Assembly: GCA_014642895.1 (NCBI GenBank)
Contig: BMJD01000006.1
Span: forward strand, 69,578 to 133,577
Direction: 5' to 3'
DNA from: Lentibacillus populi
GTDB lineage: Bacteria > Bacillota > Bacilli > Bacillales > Amphibacillaceae
Length of the DNA: 64,000 nt
Each line of letters starts with the position of its first letter. Positions within the stretch are counted from its first letter, which is position 1. The translations under genes were made by a program, and so were the position numbers. Positions 16,570 to 24,652 of this stretch are shown piece by piece. Under the pieces are notes generated by a model. That model saw only the letters and a list, made by a program, of their open reading frames with translations, did not search any database and was not told where the DNA came from.

Positions 16570-16600
16570 GCCAGGGCGCTTTTGTGGCGTCCTGGCTTTT
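16570..16600 (+). terminator. Terminator after yutM
   Basis: GCCAGGGCGC pairs with GCGTCCTGGC around TTTTGTG and is followed by TTTTGC. Confidence 0.75.
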
Positions 16601-16633
16601 GCTTGGATTTGGGGTTGAGCCTGAACTTGACCG

Positions 16634-16757
16634 ATTTACTGTCCGAAAAGGGTCAAATACTATCCAAAATGAGTAAAATACTATCCGAAAAAGGAAAATA
16701 CTATCCGAATCAGACCAAATACTATCCAAACGAGCGGAAATACTATCCGAGTCATAA
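16634..16757. repeat. 20-21-bp tandem array, core AAATACTATCCGAA
   Basis: Six units starting at about 16634, 16655, 16676, 16696, 16717 and 16738. The first reads TTTACTGTCCG; the others read AAATACTATCCRAA followed by 6-7 variable bases. It fills the gap between the convergent yutM and NERD genes and just reaches the NERD stop. It gives a spurious reading frame rich in KYYPN on the plus strand. Confidence 0.88.
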
Positions 16758-17738
16758 CAGGTTAAGCAATGCATCCAATTCGAGTAGGTATTTACGATCC
16801 TTAAAAGTTCCTGTCGATTGCAACCCTAACGATTGCAGCTGCTTTGTGGCTATTGAGATTGAGTTCAATCGTACAAATGATTTATATTGGCGGTTTGTAA
16901 TGGTGGACCCAATTAATAGGTAATGATCAAGCAATCCTCTAATATGCGCTTTTTTATTTAGAAGTCCACATCTGTTACACTTCCAGTTACCTCGTATTCG
17001 CTCCATAGTGAGGTCCTTGCAATTTTCACAATATAATCCGTTTCGAATTTCATGTTTGTCAATTCCATACCACTGAAGGATGTCCGGGTTGGCAGTGACA
17101 TGCTTTTTGATAAGCTGCTCAGATAAATTTCTCTGTTGAAGAGGCGACAGTAATTTATCTGGATAGCGTTTGGGAAGGGTCTTTAGTTTAAACGGTAAAT
17201 TCATCGCATGCACCACTTTGTCATAAAATAATTTGTCCTTGGAATTTGTATCTATTATAGTTGATGAATTGCTGATAACGACAAATGGTATGATCGGTGG
17301 GACCGGAAAATGGTGTTGTTGCAGCCATGATTGTAGCTGCAGGACGTGTCGGTTGGCTTGGGTTAATGGATATGGATAGGACTTTACTGTTCCATCTGGA
17401 GTTGTTTGAATTAACTGTTGTGCTGGTTCATCAAAGAATAGTCTTCCAATCATATTTTTTACTTCTAATGGGATAATCATAGACGGTGTGGTGATAAGGG
17501 AATCAATTTGAAAATGAGTATCTTTCCAGGGGAGCCGTAGTCCATGATGAAATAAATGATGTTCATGCTCGAAGAAGGATAAATGATAGTCAATTGATTT
17601 TTCACCATGAAACCCTGCATGTCGTTTGCGTAGATCTTCTTCAATTCGAGGCCTTAGCAGATGTCCGTCAGCAAGTCGTCGTAAAGCCGCTTCAAGTTTT
17701 AGAATCTCTATTGGTGTTCTTCTATTGTTATACGCCAA
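16752..17738 (-). CDS. NERD-domain nuclease-like protein with C-terminal zinc ribbon
   Basis: 328 residues from a TTG start with AAGGAGTG upstream. The N-terminal half holds a NERD (nuclease-related) domain: GFHGEKSIDYHLSFF, then FQIDSLITT and IIPLEVKN, which supply the Asp/Glu-x-Lys residues of a PD-(D/E)xK-like core. The C-terminal third has YCENCKDLTMERIRGNWKC and RCG, a CxxC...CxxC zinc ribbon. It is probably a DNA- or RNA-acting protein. It sits outside the conserved yut synteny, next to a MITE-like element. The exact role is unknown. Confidence 0.75.
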   Translation of the reverse strand: MAYNNRRTPIEILKLEAALRRLADGHLLRPRIEEDLRKRHAGFHGEKSIDYHLSFFEHEHHLFHHGLRLPWKDTHFQIDSLITTPSMIIPLEVKNMIGRLFFDEPAQQLIQTTPDGTVKSYPYPLTQANRHVLQLQSWLQQHHFPVPPIIPFVVISNSSTIIDTNSKDKLFYDKVVHAMNLPFKLKTLPKRYPDKLLSPLQQRNLSEQLIKKHVTANPDILQWYGIDKHEIRNGLYCENCKDLTMERIRGNWKCNRCGLLNKKAHIRGLLDHYLLIGSTITNRQYKSFVRLNSISIATKQLQSLGLQSTGTFKDRKYLLELDALLNLL

Positions 17739-17880
17739 AAAATCACTCCTTATTTTTGCATATAGTAGATATTCTATAATTAAACCCCATTTCCTTCATT
17801 AAAAATCGTCAAATTGATGAACGTTTGTAAGAGCAAGGTAGTTTTTACTTTGCTACGAACTAAATAATGTATAATAGTAC

Positions 17881-18043
17881 TTATAGAGGATGTTCAAAAA
17901 GTCACCAAATGATAAGCGACGAATCGTGTCGCTCGCTTGCTTTTCCGCTCCTCATGTGCCTTTTTATGTACACTCCGGTGCTCAAAGCTGCGCCGCCTCG
18001 ACCTTCTAGACCCGATTCGGCGACTTTGAACACGCACTTATAA
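17881..18043. mobile_element. MITE-like element, copy A1
   Basis: About 163 bases with imperfect inverted ends: TATAGAGGATGTTCAAAAAG on the left, and GACTTTGAACACGCACTTATA on the right. ACTTATA stands as a direct repeat at both edges (17879-17885 and 18036-18042). The interior, read on the minus strand, matches copy A2 over GTCGAGGCGGCG and GAGCGGA. No transposase is encoded. It ends just upstream of the Crp/Fnr gene. Confidence 0.7.
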
Positions 18044-18069
18044 AAATCATGGGAGGAATAAAAAACAAG

Positions 18070-18756
18070 ATGCCTGATCGTCGTGGAAAACAATTATGCA
18101 TTTCCAAGGTACCCTTTTTCAATCATTTAGCAAATCATGAAATGCTCGAAATTGTTAAAAAGAGCAGAAGCATTACATTCCAAAAGGGAGAGTTTATTTA
18201 TCAGGAAGGTGACCCGTTGGAATATTTATATATTGTCCATAAAGGCCGGGTGAAAATTTATCAGCTGTTTGAATCGGGTAAGGAACAATTACTGCGGATT
18301 CTGGAGACAGGTGAATTTATGGGAGAACTTGCCCTTTTTTCGGAAAAAATGCTGGACAGCTATGCAGAGGCAATGGAGAAAACCGAGATATGTGCGATTC
18401 ATCGGAAGGATATGCAAGAGCTGATGCAGACATATCCTACTATAGCGATTAAAATTTTGGAGCAATTCAGTAACCGCCTGGATCAAACGGAAAAACTTGT
18501 TGGACAGTTGAGTACGAAGGATGTGGAAACGCGCCTTGCCGGTTATTTGGTTGAGCTTGCACAGCAAAAGAATTCAATGGATATTATGCTGCCGATGAGC
18601 AAAAAGGATTTGGCCTCCTACCTCGGGACTACCCAGGAAACAATCAGCAGGAGACTGTCCAGTTTTCAGACAAACAGCTGGATAGCACAGACCGGCCATC
18701 GAAGGATTAAAATTACCGATATTGATGCATTAACCGATTGTGCAGTTAATATATAA
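18070..18756 (+). CDS. Crp/Fnr family transcriptional regulator
   Basis: 228 residues from the ATG at 18070; GGGAGGA lies 12 bases upstream, just after an alternative ATG at 18049. A cyclic-nucleotide-binding-like beta barrel (FQKGEFIYQEGDPLEYLYIVHKGRVKIY) is followed by the dimerisation helix and a winged helix with MSKKDLASYLGTTQETISRRL. Only two cysteines are present (one near the N-terminus, one in the core), so the four-cysteine cluster of oxygen-sensing Fnr is missing. The effector is unknown. A MITE-like element abuts its leader. Confidence 0.85.
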   Translation: MPDRRGKQLCISKVPFFNHLANHEMLEIVKKSRSITFQKGEFIYQEGDPLEYLYIVHKGRVKIYQLFESGKEQLLRILETGEFMGELALFSEKMLDSYAEAMEKTEICAIHRKDMQELMQTYPTIAIKILEQFSNRLDQTEKLVGQLSTKDVETRLAGYLVELAQQKNSMDIMLPMSKKDLASYLGTTQETISRRLSSFQTNSWIAQTGHRRIKITDIDALTDCAVNI

Positions 18757-18800
18757 TTGGATTTCAAATATTACGATGGGCTGCGGATAATCTTGATCGT

Positions 18801-18848
18801 GGAAAACATATCCGGCTGTATCCAATACAACATCCGGGTATGTTTTCC
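18801..18848. terminator. Hairpin after the Crp/Fnr gene, homologous to the fpr terminator
   Basis: GGAAAACATATCCGG faces CCGGGTATGTTTTCC. The same CATATCCGG hairpin follows the intact fpr gene at 26173-26211, so this one came with the adjacent fpr relic. Confidence 0.65.
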
Positions 18849-18849
18849 A

Positions 18850-19030
18850 CTTGTGATTTCCTTATCAAGTCCAAACTCGTCGAATGCTTTGGCTATACGC
18901 TTGCTTCCGGATCAATATATTGTTTAGAATTGTTGATTGTGGGTCAGCTCTTCCCAGAATCTAATGGCAATTAAATCTATTTTACAAAGGGATTCACAAA
19001 TTCCCCGATAACATAAAACTCTCGAATACA
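18850..19030 (-). pseudogene. Decayed 3' end of a ferredoxin-NADP reductase gene
   Basis: On the minus strand, broken frames read FMYSRVLCYRGICESLCKID, then NNSKQYIDPEASV, a stop, and PKHSTSLDL. These match the last ~50 residues of the intact reductase at 26230-27222 ([44 protein letters not shown]). DNA identity extends into the terminator hairpin. Only the gene end is present, and it carries frameshifts and stops. It lies at the left edge of the beta-glucoside cluster, in the same orientation as the intact gene at the right edge. Confidence 0.85.
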
Positions 19031-19050
19031 TGAAAAAATACACTTGCTTA

Positions 19051-19064
19051 GGAAATCGGTTTCT
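19051..19064. promoter_or_regulatory. LacI-type operator O1
   Basis: Contains GAAATCGGTTTC (19052-19063), one of three sites matching GAAANCGGTTTC upstream of the sugar operon. It lies about 60 bases upstream of the predicted start site. Confidence 0.65.
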
Positions 19065-19083
19065 GAAATTCAGCATATTAGTA

Positions 19084-19112
19084 TTGATTTTTATAAAATT
19101 AGATAATATAAT
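19084..19112 (+). promoter_or_regulatory. SigA promoter of the beta-glucoside operon
   Basis: TTGATT at 19084, a 17-base spacer and TATAAT at 19107. The predicted start site near 19119 falls on the second operator. The leader to the first gene is about 180 bases. Confidence 0.75.
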
Positions 19113-19118
19113 AAACAA

Positions 19119-19133
19119 AGAAAGCGGTTTCTT
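19119..19133. promoter_or_regulatory. LacI-type operator O2, over the start site
   Basis: AGAAAGCGGTTTCTT, a near-palindrome at about +1 to +15 of the predicted promoter, the classic position for repression by a LacI-family protein. A LacI-type gene is in the operon. Confidence 0.7.
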
Positions 19134-19165
19134 GGATAGGGAAGACAGGTAAATTTTGCTGTTAA

Positions 19166-19179
19166 GGAAACCGGTTTCC
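19166..19179. promoter_or_regulatory. LacI-type operator O3
   Basis: GGAAACCGGTTTCC, a perfect 14-base palindrome about 50 bases downstream of the predicted start site. Centre-to-centre distances are 68 bases (O1-O2) and 47 bases (O2-O3), 115 for O1-O3, close to eleven helical turns, which would favour looping. Confidence 0.75.
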
Positions 19180-19300
19180 GGTTATGGATACCTTTTACGT
19201 GCAAGCCACTATAATGAAGGAGGTGTATAAACCTAATTTAATAAAATCAAGTATGAAAGTTAGCTATTTATAAATTTATAACTCGCAGGGGGTAATTTTA

Positions 19301-20584
19301 ATGAAAAGAAGCAAATTACTGTTAATGATTGGTATCATGGTGACACTTGTCTTTTCACTTGCAGCGTGCGGCGATAAAGCCTCAAGTGATAAAGACGAAG
19401 ATGGAAATGTCACGTTGGATTTTTGGGTATTTGGTGCAACGAATTATGACGAATTGGCTAAGGAATATGAAAAGGAACATCCTGGGGTCAAAATTAAAGT
19501 AAAAACTTCCGAAAACGCTGATCATCATAACAGCTTATTCACAGCATTATCTGCAGGAAGTGGTGCACCGGATCTGGCCATGGTAGAGATAGATCAATTT
19601 GATCGATTCAAGGAAGCAAAAGATAGATTCGTAAACTTGTATGATTTAGGTGCCGAAAAAATTCAAGATAAATATTTGGATTGGAAATGGAAAATAGGCG
19701 AAAGCATGGAGGGTGATTTCCTATTTGGTTTACCAACTGATATTGGGCCAAAGGCTATGTTCTATCGTACAGATTTGTTTGAAGAGGCTGGTTTGCCAAC
19801 TGAACCGGATGAAGTGCAGAAATTGATTCAGTCAAAAGAAGACCTTATTAAAGTCGGAGAACAGATCAAGGAGAAAACTGGCAAGCCTTTACTAGATAGT
19901 ATGGAAATGGCATACCGTGCGGTTATCGATGGAGCAGAAGAAAGCTTCTATGATCAAGATGGAAATCTATTAGTTGAAAAAGATGGAAATGCTGTTAAAA
20001 AAGCATATGATTTAGCTGTAGAATTAAACGAGCATGGGCTAGTCGGTGAATATGATATGTGGACACCAGAATGGGGAAATGCCGTAAATAATGGCGATTT
20101 TGCAATTGAAATGGGCGCGGCATGGCTAAAAGGCTGGATGTTGGATAATGCACCGGATGCATCAGGCAAATTCCGTATTGCAACCTTGCCGAAGGAATTT
20201 GCTGGTAACTGGGGCGGTTCTTATATCACTATCCCAAAAGAGACCAAACATGATGATGAGGCGTATGAATTTGCAAAATGGTTAGTGTCGCCTGATAATC
20301 AGTTGAAATCATTCAAAAGTGATGCAGGTCTTTTCCCATCATCGCCAGAAGTTTACGAGATGGACGAATTCAAAAACATAAAAGATGAATTTTTTGGCGG
20401 TCAAAGTACATCGAAATATTTTGCGGAAGCAGCTCAAGATATCAGTTTTATCTATAAAGGTGACAAATACACGCCGACTCAGGACGAAGTACTCAATGCA
20501 TTAAAAAATGTCCAACAAGGGGCAGATCCGGATAAGGAATGGGCTGCGGCTGTTAAACGAATGAAAGATCTTAATAACAAATAG
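19301..20584 (+). CDS. ABC sugar-binding lipoprotein (family 1)
   Basis: 427 residues. A lipoprotein signal ends in LVFSLAACG (lipobox LAAC near residue 23). The mature part has TLDFWVFGATNYDELAKEYE and the ALSAGSGAPDLAMVEIDQFD motif of family 1 solute-binding proteins for oligosaccharides. It is anchored outside the membrane and delivers substrate to the two permeases encoded next. CAGGGGG precedes the ATG. The operon has no ATPase gene, so a shared MsmX-type ATPase encoded elsewhere is assumed. A beta-linked di- or oligosaccharide is inferred from the neighbouring glycosidase. Confidence 0.9.
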   Translation: MKRSKLLLMIGIMVTLVFSLAACGDKASSDKDEDGNVTLDFWVFGATNYDELAKEYEKEHPGVKIKVKTSENADHHNSLFTALSAGSGAPDLAMVEIDQFDRFKEAKDRFVNLYDLGAEKIQDKYLDWKWKIGESMEGDFLFGLPTDIGPKAMFYRTDLFEEAGLPTEPDEVQKLIQSKEDLIKVGEQIKEKTGKPLLDSMEMAYRAVIDGAEESFYDQDGNLLVEKDGNAVKKAYDLAVELNEHGLVGEYDMWTPEWGNAVNNGDFAIEMGAAWLKGWMLDNAPDASGKFRIATLPKEFAGNWGGSYITIPKETKHDDEAYEFAKWLVSPDNQLKSFKSDAGLFPSSPEVYEMDEFKNIKDEFFGGQSTSKYFAEAAQDISFIYKGDKYTPTQDEVLNALKNVQQGADPDKEWAAAVKRMKDLNNK

Positions 20585-20685
20585 AGATGGATAAGAATCA
20601 GCTTTTTTTCAACTTATGAGAAAAAACCAAAGCATAGAATACTTGCTTGTTTCATCCTTGGGTTTCTGAAAATATTGCATATTCA

Positions 20686-20715
20686 TTGATATGGCAGTCT
20701 TTCCTGCCATATCAA
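20686..20715 (+). promoter_or_regulatory. Intercistronic hairpin between binding-protein and permease genes
   Basis: A perfect 12-bp stem, TTGATATGGCAG with CTGCCATATCAA, around TCTTTC, with TGTCTTTT after it. Placed after the binding-protein gene, it may partially terminate or stabilise upstream mRNA so that binding protein exceeds permease. Confidence 0.7.
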
Positions 20716-20742
20716 TGTCTTTTAAGAAGGGAAGGAGAGAAA

Positions 20743-21672
20743 ATGGCTTTTACACGCAAAAGAAAATACCGATCAGAAGCAACCAAAGACAAAATTAGTG
20801 CCTATTTGTACATTTCACCTTTCTTTATTATTTTTGCCGTAATTGGCTTATATCCTGCTATATTCAGTCTCTATCTGGCATTTCAAAATTGGAACGGATT
20901 GGGTGAAATGACCTTTGTTGGTCTCCAGAACTTCAGTGTTGTCCTGCATGATTCAACGTTTTGGAAGGCACTTTACAACACAATTATCATGGGCATTATG
21001 GGAACAGCACCGCAGCTCATTTTTGGTATTATTTTAGCATTTATCCTGAACCAGGCATATCTGAAATTTAAAAATGCCTTTCGCGCCATGATTTTTTTGC
21101 CTTACATTACCTCCATGGTAGCTGTAGCGCTTGTATTTGGAGTATTTTTCAGCAATAACGATACAGCGTTGGCTAATTACATTTTAAACCTTTTTGGCAT
21201 GGACTCCGTTGCATGGAAAACAAGTGAATGGGGTTCGAAAATAGCTATTTCCATTATGGTTTTTTGGCGATGGATCGGCTATAACACGATCATCTACTTG
21301 GCGGGACTGCAAAGTATTCCAAAAGACTTATATGAAGCGGCTCGAATTGATGGTGCAACTATTTTCCAGCAATTACGCTATATTACGATTCCATTATTAA
21401 AACCTTTCATTGTTTTAACGGTGTTCTTTTCTACTGTTGGTGCACTGCAACTATTCACAGAACCAACTGTGTTTTTGGGAGGATCGGCATTTAGCAGGAC
21501 AGAAGCAATGACGGTTGTAATGTATTTGTATCGTGATGCATTTAGTTTACAATCCTTTGGAACAGGCTCTGCAACGGCAGTTATTTTGCTCGGTATTATT
21601 GTTGTTGCTTCCGCCATTAATACCTATTTGACATCCGGGATTAGAAAAAAGAACAAGGGGATAAAATCATGA
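20743..21672 (+). CDS. ABC sugar permease, MalF/UgpA type
   Basis: 309 residues with six predicted membrane helices. The EAA loop reads YEAARIDGATIFQQLRYITI, which contacts the ATPase. The start is at 20743, where AAGGAGAG lies just upstream. It overlaps the second permease gene by four bases (ATGA), so the two are translationally coupled. Confidence 0.9.
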   Translation: MAFTRKRKYRSEATKDKISAYLYISPFFIIFAVIGLYPAIFSLYLAFQNWNGLGEMTFVGLQNFSVVLHDSTFWKALYNTIIMGIMGTAPQLIFGIILAFILNQAYLKFKNAFRAMIFLPYITSMVAVALVFGVFFSNNDTALANYILNLFGMDSVAWKTSEWGSKIAISIMVFWRWIGYNTIIYLAGLQSIPKDLYEAARIDGATIFQQLRYITIPLLKPFIVLTVFFSTVGALQLFTEPTVFLGGSAFSRTEAMTVVMYLYRDAFSLQSFGTGSATAVILLGIIVVASAINTYLTSGIRKKNKGIKS

Positions 21673-22496
21673 ATAAAAAATTTAAATTTGGGCGATTTTT
21701 CGTGTATTTATTTCTGATTGTTGCATCTTTCTTATCCATCTTTCCTTTTTACTGGATGTTTGTGATGGCAACAAGGCCAAGTGCAGCATATAATTCGATT
21801 CCTCCAACAATAACACCGGGTGATAAATTAGTCGAAAACTTTCAAGCAGTATTGGAAAAAATACCTTTTTTTGGTGCGATGTTCAATACACTAATTGTTT
21901 GTTTAGTTGTTACACTTGTCGTTCTATTAATTAGTTCATTGGCTGGGTTTGCTTTTGCAAAATTCAGGTTCCCGGGGAAAAATATTTTTTTTATTTCTAT
22001 ATTGCTAACGATGGTCATCCCACCGCAACTTGGTTTAATTCCACAATATTTTTTAGTTGCCAAGTTTGGATTGCTGGATACCCTGTTTGGTGCAATGATT
22101 ATCTTTTTCCTGAATCCGTTAGGAATTTTCTTAATGAGGCAGTATATAGCGCAATCCATTCCGGATGAATTAATTGAAGCGGCTAAACTGGACGGCTGTT
22201 CAAACTTCCGTATTTTCCGGAGTATTGTTCTTCCAATCATATTACCGGCCTTTGCCACATTAGGAATTATTGTATTTACGGCAACGTGGGGAGAATTTTT
22301 GTGGCAATTCACTGTTCTTCGCGACCCGGATATGTATACAATACAAGTAGCCCTCTCTTCAATGAATACAACAAGCAATGTTGATTTTGGGATGTTGCTG
22401 TCTGGTGTGTTTTGGGCAACAATTCCACTCGTTATTGTGTTCTTGATGTTTAATAAGTTGTTTATCTCCAGTATTACAGAGGGTTCCGTTAAATAA
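21669..22496 (+). CDS. ABC sugar permease, MalG type
   Basis: 275 residues with six predicted membrane helices. It has PFYWMFVMATRP near the N-terminus and the EAA loop ELIEAAKLDGCSNFRIFRSI. It forms the heterodimeric channel with the preceding permease. Confidence 0.9.
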   Translation: MNKKFKFGRFFVYLFLIVASFLSIFPFYWMFVMATRPSAAYNSIPPTITPGDKLVENFQAVLEKIPFFGAMFNTLIVCLVVTLVVLLISSLAGFAFAKFRFPGKNIFFISILLTMVIPPQLGLIPQYFLVAKFGLLDTLFGAMIIFFLNPLGIFLMRQYIAQSIPDELIEAAKLDGCSNFRIFRSIVLPIILPAFATLGIIVFTATWGEFLWQFTVLRDPDMYTIQVALSSMNTTSNVDFGMLLSGVFWATIPLVIVFLMFNKLFISSITEGSVK

Positions 22497-22530
22497 TACG
22501 AGTAGATCACGAAGGACATGAGGTATGACA

Positions 22531-23553
22531 ATGAAACTTACTATTAAAGATATTGCAAAGCTGGCAAATGTTTCTCCAGGCACTGTTTCAAAAGTAATCA
22601 ATCAATCGGGGAATCTTAGCCGGCAAACGATAGAAAAAGTAAAAAAAATAATCGAGGAAACCGGTTACCAGCCGACGTTTTCAGCAAAAGCGCTGGCAAC
22701 AAAAAAATCCAATCTTATCGGGTTAATCTATGCGGGAGATATCAATGCGGAAATGAACCACCCATTTTTCAATGATGTTGTTAATTCATTTAAAAATGCA
22801 ATCGGAAATCTTGGCTATGATATGCTGGTTTTTTCAAATAACAAATTTAGCAAGGACGGGCGGGATTATTTGGCTCGGTGTATTCATTTTCAATTGGATG
22901 GTTGTTTGATTATAGCGGGGGATCGAATTGAAGAAGCCACAAATGAGCTGGACCAAAGTGATTTTCCATGTGTCGGAATTGATATTGCACTGAAAGGCCC
23001 AAATTCAAGCTATGTTACAACAGATAACCGGAAAGTTTCCGAAGCGGTTGTGACCTATCTTTATTTAAACAGGATGAAGGAAGTTGCCTTTATCGGAGGC
23101 CCAGAAGACTCATTTGTCTCAAGTATTCGTAAAGACAGTTTCATTCGTAATATGGAGCTTTTTGGCATGAAGGTTAAGGACGAGTGGATCCAATACGGAG
23201 ATTATTTTGAAGATAGTGGGTATGCTGCGATGAAGCGGATATTGGCAGCTTCAAAACGCCCACAAGTTGTTTATGCTGTTTCTGACATGATGGCATTAGG
23301 TGCTTTACGTGCCTTGAAGGAAAAGAGGATTCGTGTCCCTGAGGATATCAAGTTAATTGGTTGTGATGATATTGAAGCTTGCCGTTACAGCGACCCACCG
23401 CTGGCAACAGTAAGACAGGATAAAGACAAGATGGGGAAGCTTGCGGCACATATGCTCCATGATTTAATCAATGAGGAGGTTCAACCGAATTCAGTAATGG
23501 TCGATCCTCAGTTAGTTGTACGCGGTTCGTGTTCTTTTGACTCAATTCATTAA
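22531..23553 (+). CDS. LacI-family repressor of the beta-glucoside operon
   Basis: 340 residues from the ATG at 22531 (GAGGT upstream; an ATG two codons earlier is also possible). The helix-turn-helix reads TIKDIAKLANVSPGTVSKVI, followed by the hinge helix YQPTFSAKALATKKSN and a periplasmic-binding-protein-like effector domain. It lies inside the operon, so it probably represses itself through the three GAAANCGGTTTC sites upstream. The inducer is probably the imported or phosphorylated sugar. Confidence 0.9.
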   Translation: MKLTIKDIAKLANVSPGTVSKVINQSGNLSRQTIEKVKKIIEETGYQPTFSAKALATKKSNLIGLIYAGDINAEMNHPFFNDVVNSFKNAIGNLGYDMLVFSNNKFSKDGRDYLARCIHFQLDGCLIIAGDRIEEATNELDQSDFPCVGIDIALKGPNSSYVTTDNRKVSEAVVTYLYLNRMKEVAFIGGPEDSFVSSIRKDSFIRNMELFGMKVKDEWIQYGDYFEDSGYAAMKRILAASKRPQVVYAVSDMMALGALRALKEKRIRVPEDIKLIGCDDIEACRYSDPPLATVRQDKDKMGKLAAHMLHDLINEEVQPNSVMVDPQLVVRGSCSFDSIH

Positions 23554-23696
23554 CTAGTGGAATGATTCGATAAAATAAGCCGATTAATAAAACACAGATA
23601 AAAATCAGAACAATGTAAGGGGATGGTGATGATAGGTTGACAGGAAAGAAACATTGCTAACAACAAGAAATTGACGAAAAGTATGAGGTGGACGTA

Positions 23697-24611
23697 ATGA
23701 AACGTTATTTGGCAGTTGATATTGGTGGCACCTATATCAAATTCGGCATTGTTGATGAAGGGGCAACCATATTGAAAATGGATAAAACAAAAACACCGGA
23801 AACATTGGATGGACTACTAGATCTAGTGGTAGATCTTTACCATAAAAATCAAGATGTTGCTGGCGTAGCAATCAGTTGCCCTGGTGCTGTCTCGGATACG
23901 GGAATCATATACGGCTCTAGTGCTTTATCCTATCTTCATGGGCCAAATATCAAACGGTTGATTCGTGATCGGATTGACTTGCCGATATTTATGGAAAATG
24001 ATGCGAATTGTGCGGGTTATGCCGAGGTATGGAAAGGAAAAGCACAGGGAAAAAAAGACGCGATCGTTGTTGTAATCGGAACAGGTATTGGTGGAGCTCT
24101 CATCAAAAATGGATTGGTGCATAAGGGTGCCAATTTGCATGGTGGTGAGTTTGGCTATATGGTGATCCCTACTGGCTCAGGGGTTGACTATGACACGTGG
24201 AGCGCAACCGGTGCCACCGGTGCATTAGTGAAAAATGTGGCCAACTTAAAACATATGAACGAGAAGGAATTAACGGGGGAAGCTGTATTTGAAATGGCGA
24301 ACGACGGAGATGTGGATTGTAAACAAGCCATCGATCAGTTTCATCAATATTTAGCTTTGGGAATTTACAATTTGCAATATATCTATGATCCAGAGATTAT
24401 TTTAATAGGTGGCGGCATTAGTGCCAGAAACGACCTAATCGATCATATAAATGCGAAATTGGACGATATTCTTAATCGTCTGAAGGCCTCAAAAATAAAA
24501 CCAGTCATCGATACATGCGAATTCGGACAATACGCCAACATGCTTGGGGCTGTATATGGTTTTATTAATTGGTGGAACTTGGCTGGTTCTTCTGCCTCGG
24601 TCATCAAATGA
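23697..24611 (+). CDS. ROK-family sugar kinase, probable beta-glucoside kinase (BglK type)
   Basis: 304 residues from the ATG at 23697 (GAGGTGG upstream; a GTG at 23688 overlaps that site). The phosphate motif LAVDIGGTYIKFGIV, the MENDANCAGYAEVWKG catalytic aspartate region and VVIGTGIGGALIKNG mark the ROK fold. The CxCGxxGCxE zinc motif of ROK glucokinases and fructokinases is missing, and the glucokinase-type ExGH is EFGYM. From memory, EFGYM without the cysteines is the pattern of Klebsiella-type beta-glucoside kinase, which phosphorylates disaccharides at the 6' position. The downstream glycosidase fits that product. Plain glucokinase remains possible. Confidence 0.7.
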   Translation: MKRYLAVDIGGTYIKFGIVDEGATILKMDKTKTPETLDGLLDLVVDLYHKNQDVAGVAISCPGAVSDTGIIYGSSALSYLHGPNIKRLIRDRIDLPIFMENDANCAGYAEVWKGKAQGKKDAIVVVIGTGIGGALIKNGLVHKGANLHGGEFGYMVIPTGSGVDYDTWSATGATGALVKNVANLKHMNEKELTGEAVFEMANDGDVDCKQAIDQFHQYLALGIYNLQYIYDPEIILIGGGISARNDLIDHINAKLDDILNRLKASKIKPVIDTCEFGQYANMLGAVYGFINWWNLAGSSASVIK

Positions 24612-24652
24612 AAATTATAAATAAGAGAATGATGTAAATGGAGCTGATATGA

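Noticed and set aside
16567..16923. 118-residue plus-strand ORF with repeated KYYPN
   Set aside because: It is the translation of the ACTATCCGAA array and runs antisense into the NERD gene.
19120..19131. CcpA cre site
   Set aside because: GAAAGCGGTTTC partly resembles cre, but the two sister sites share GAAANCGGTTTC, which fits the local LacI-type regulator better.
21842..22531. 229-residue minus-strand ORF
   Set aside because: Antisense to the second sugar permease, which is clearly real.
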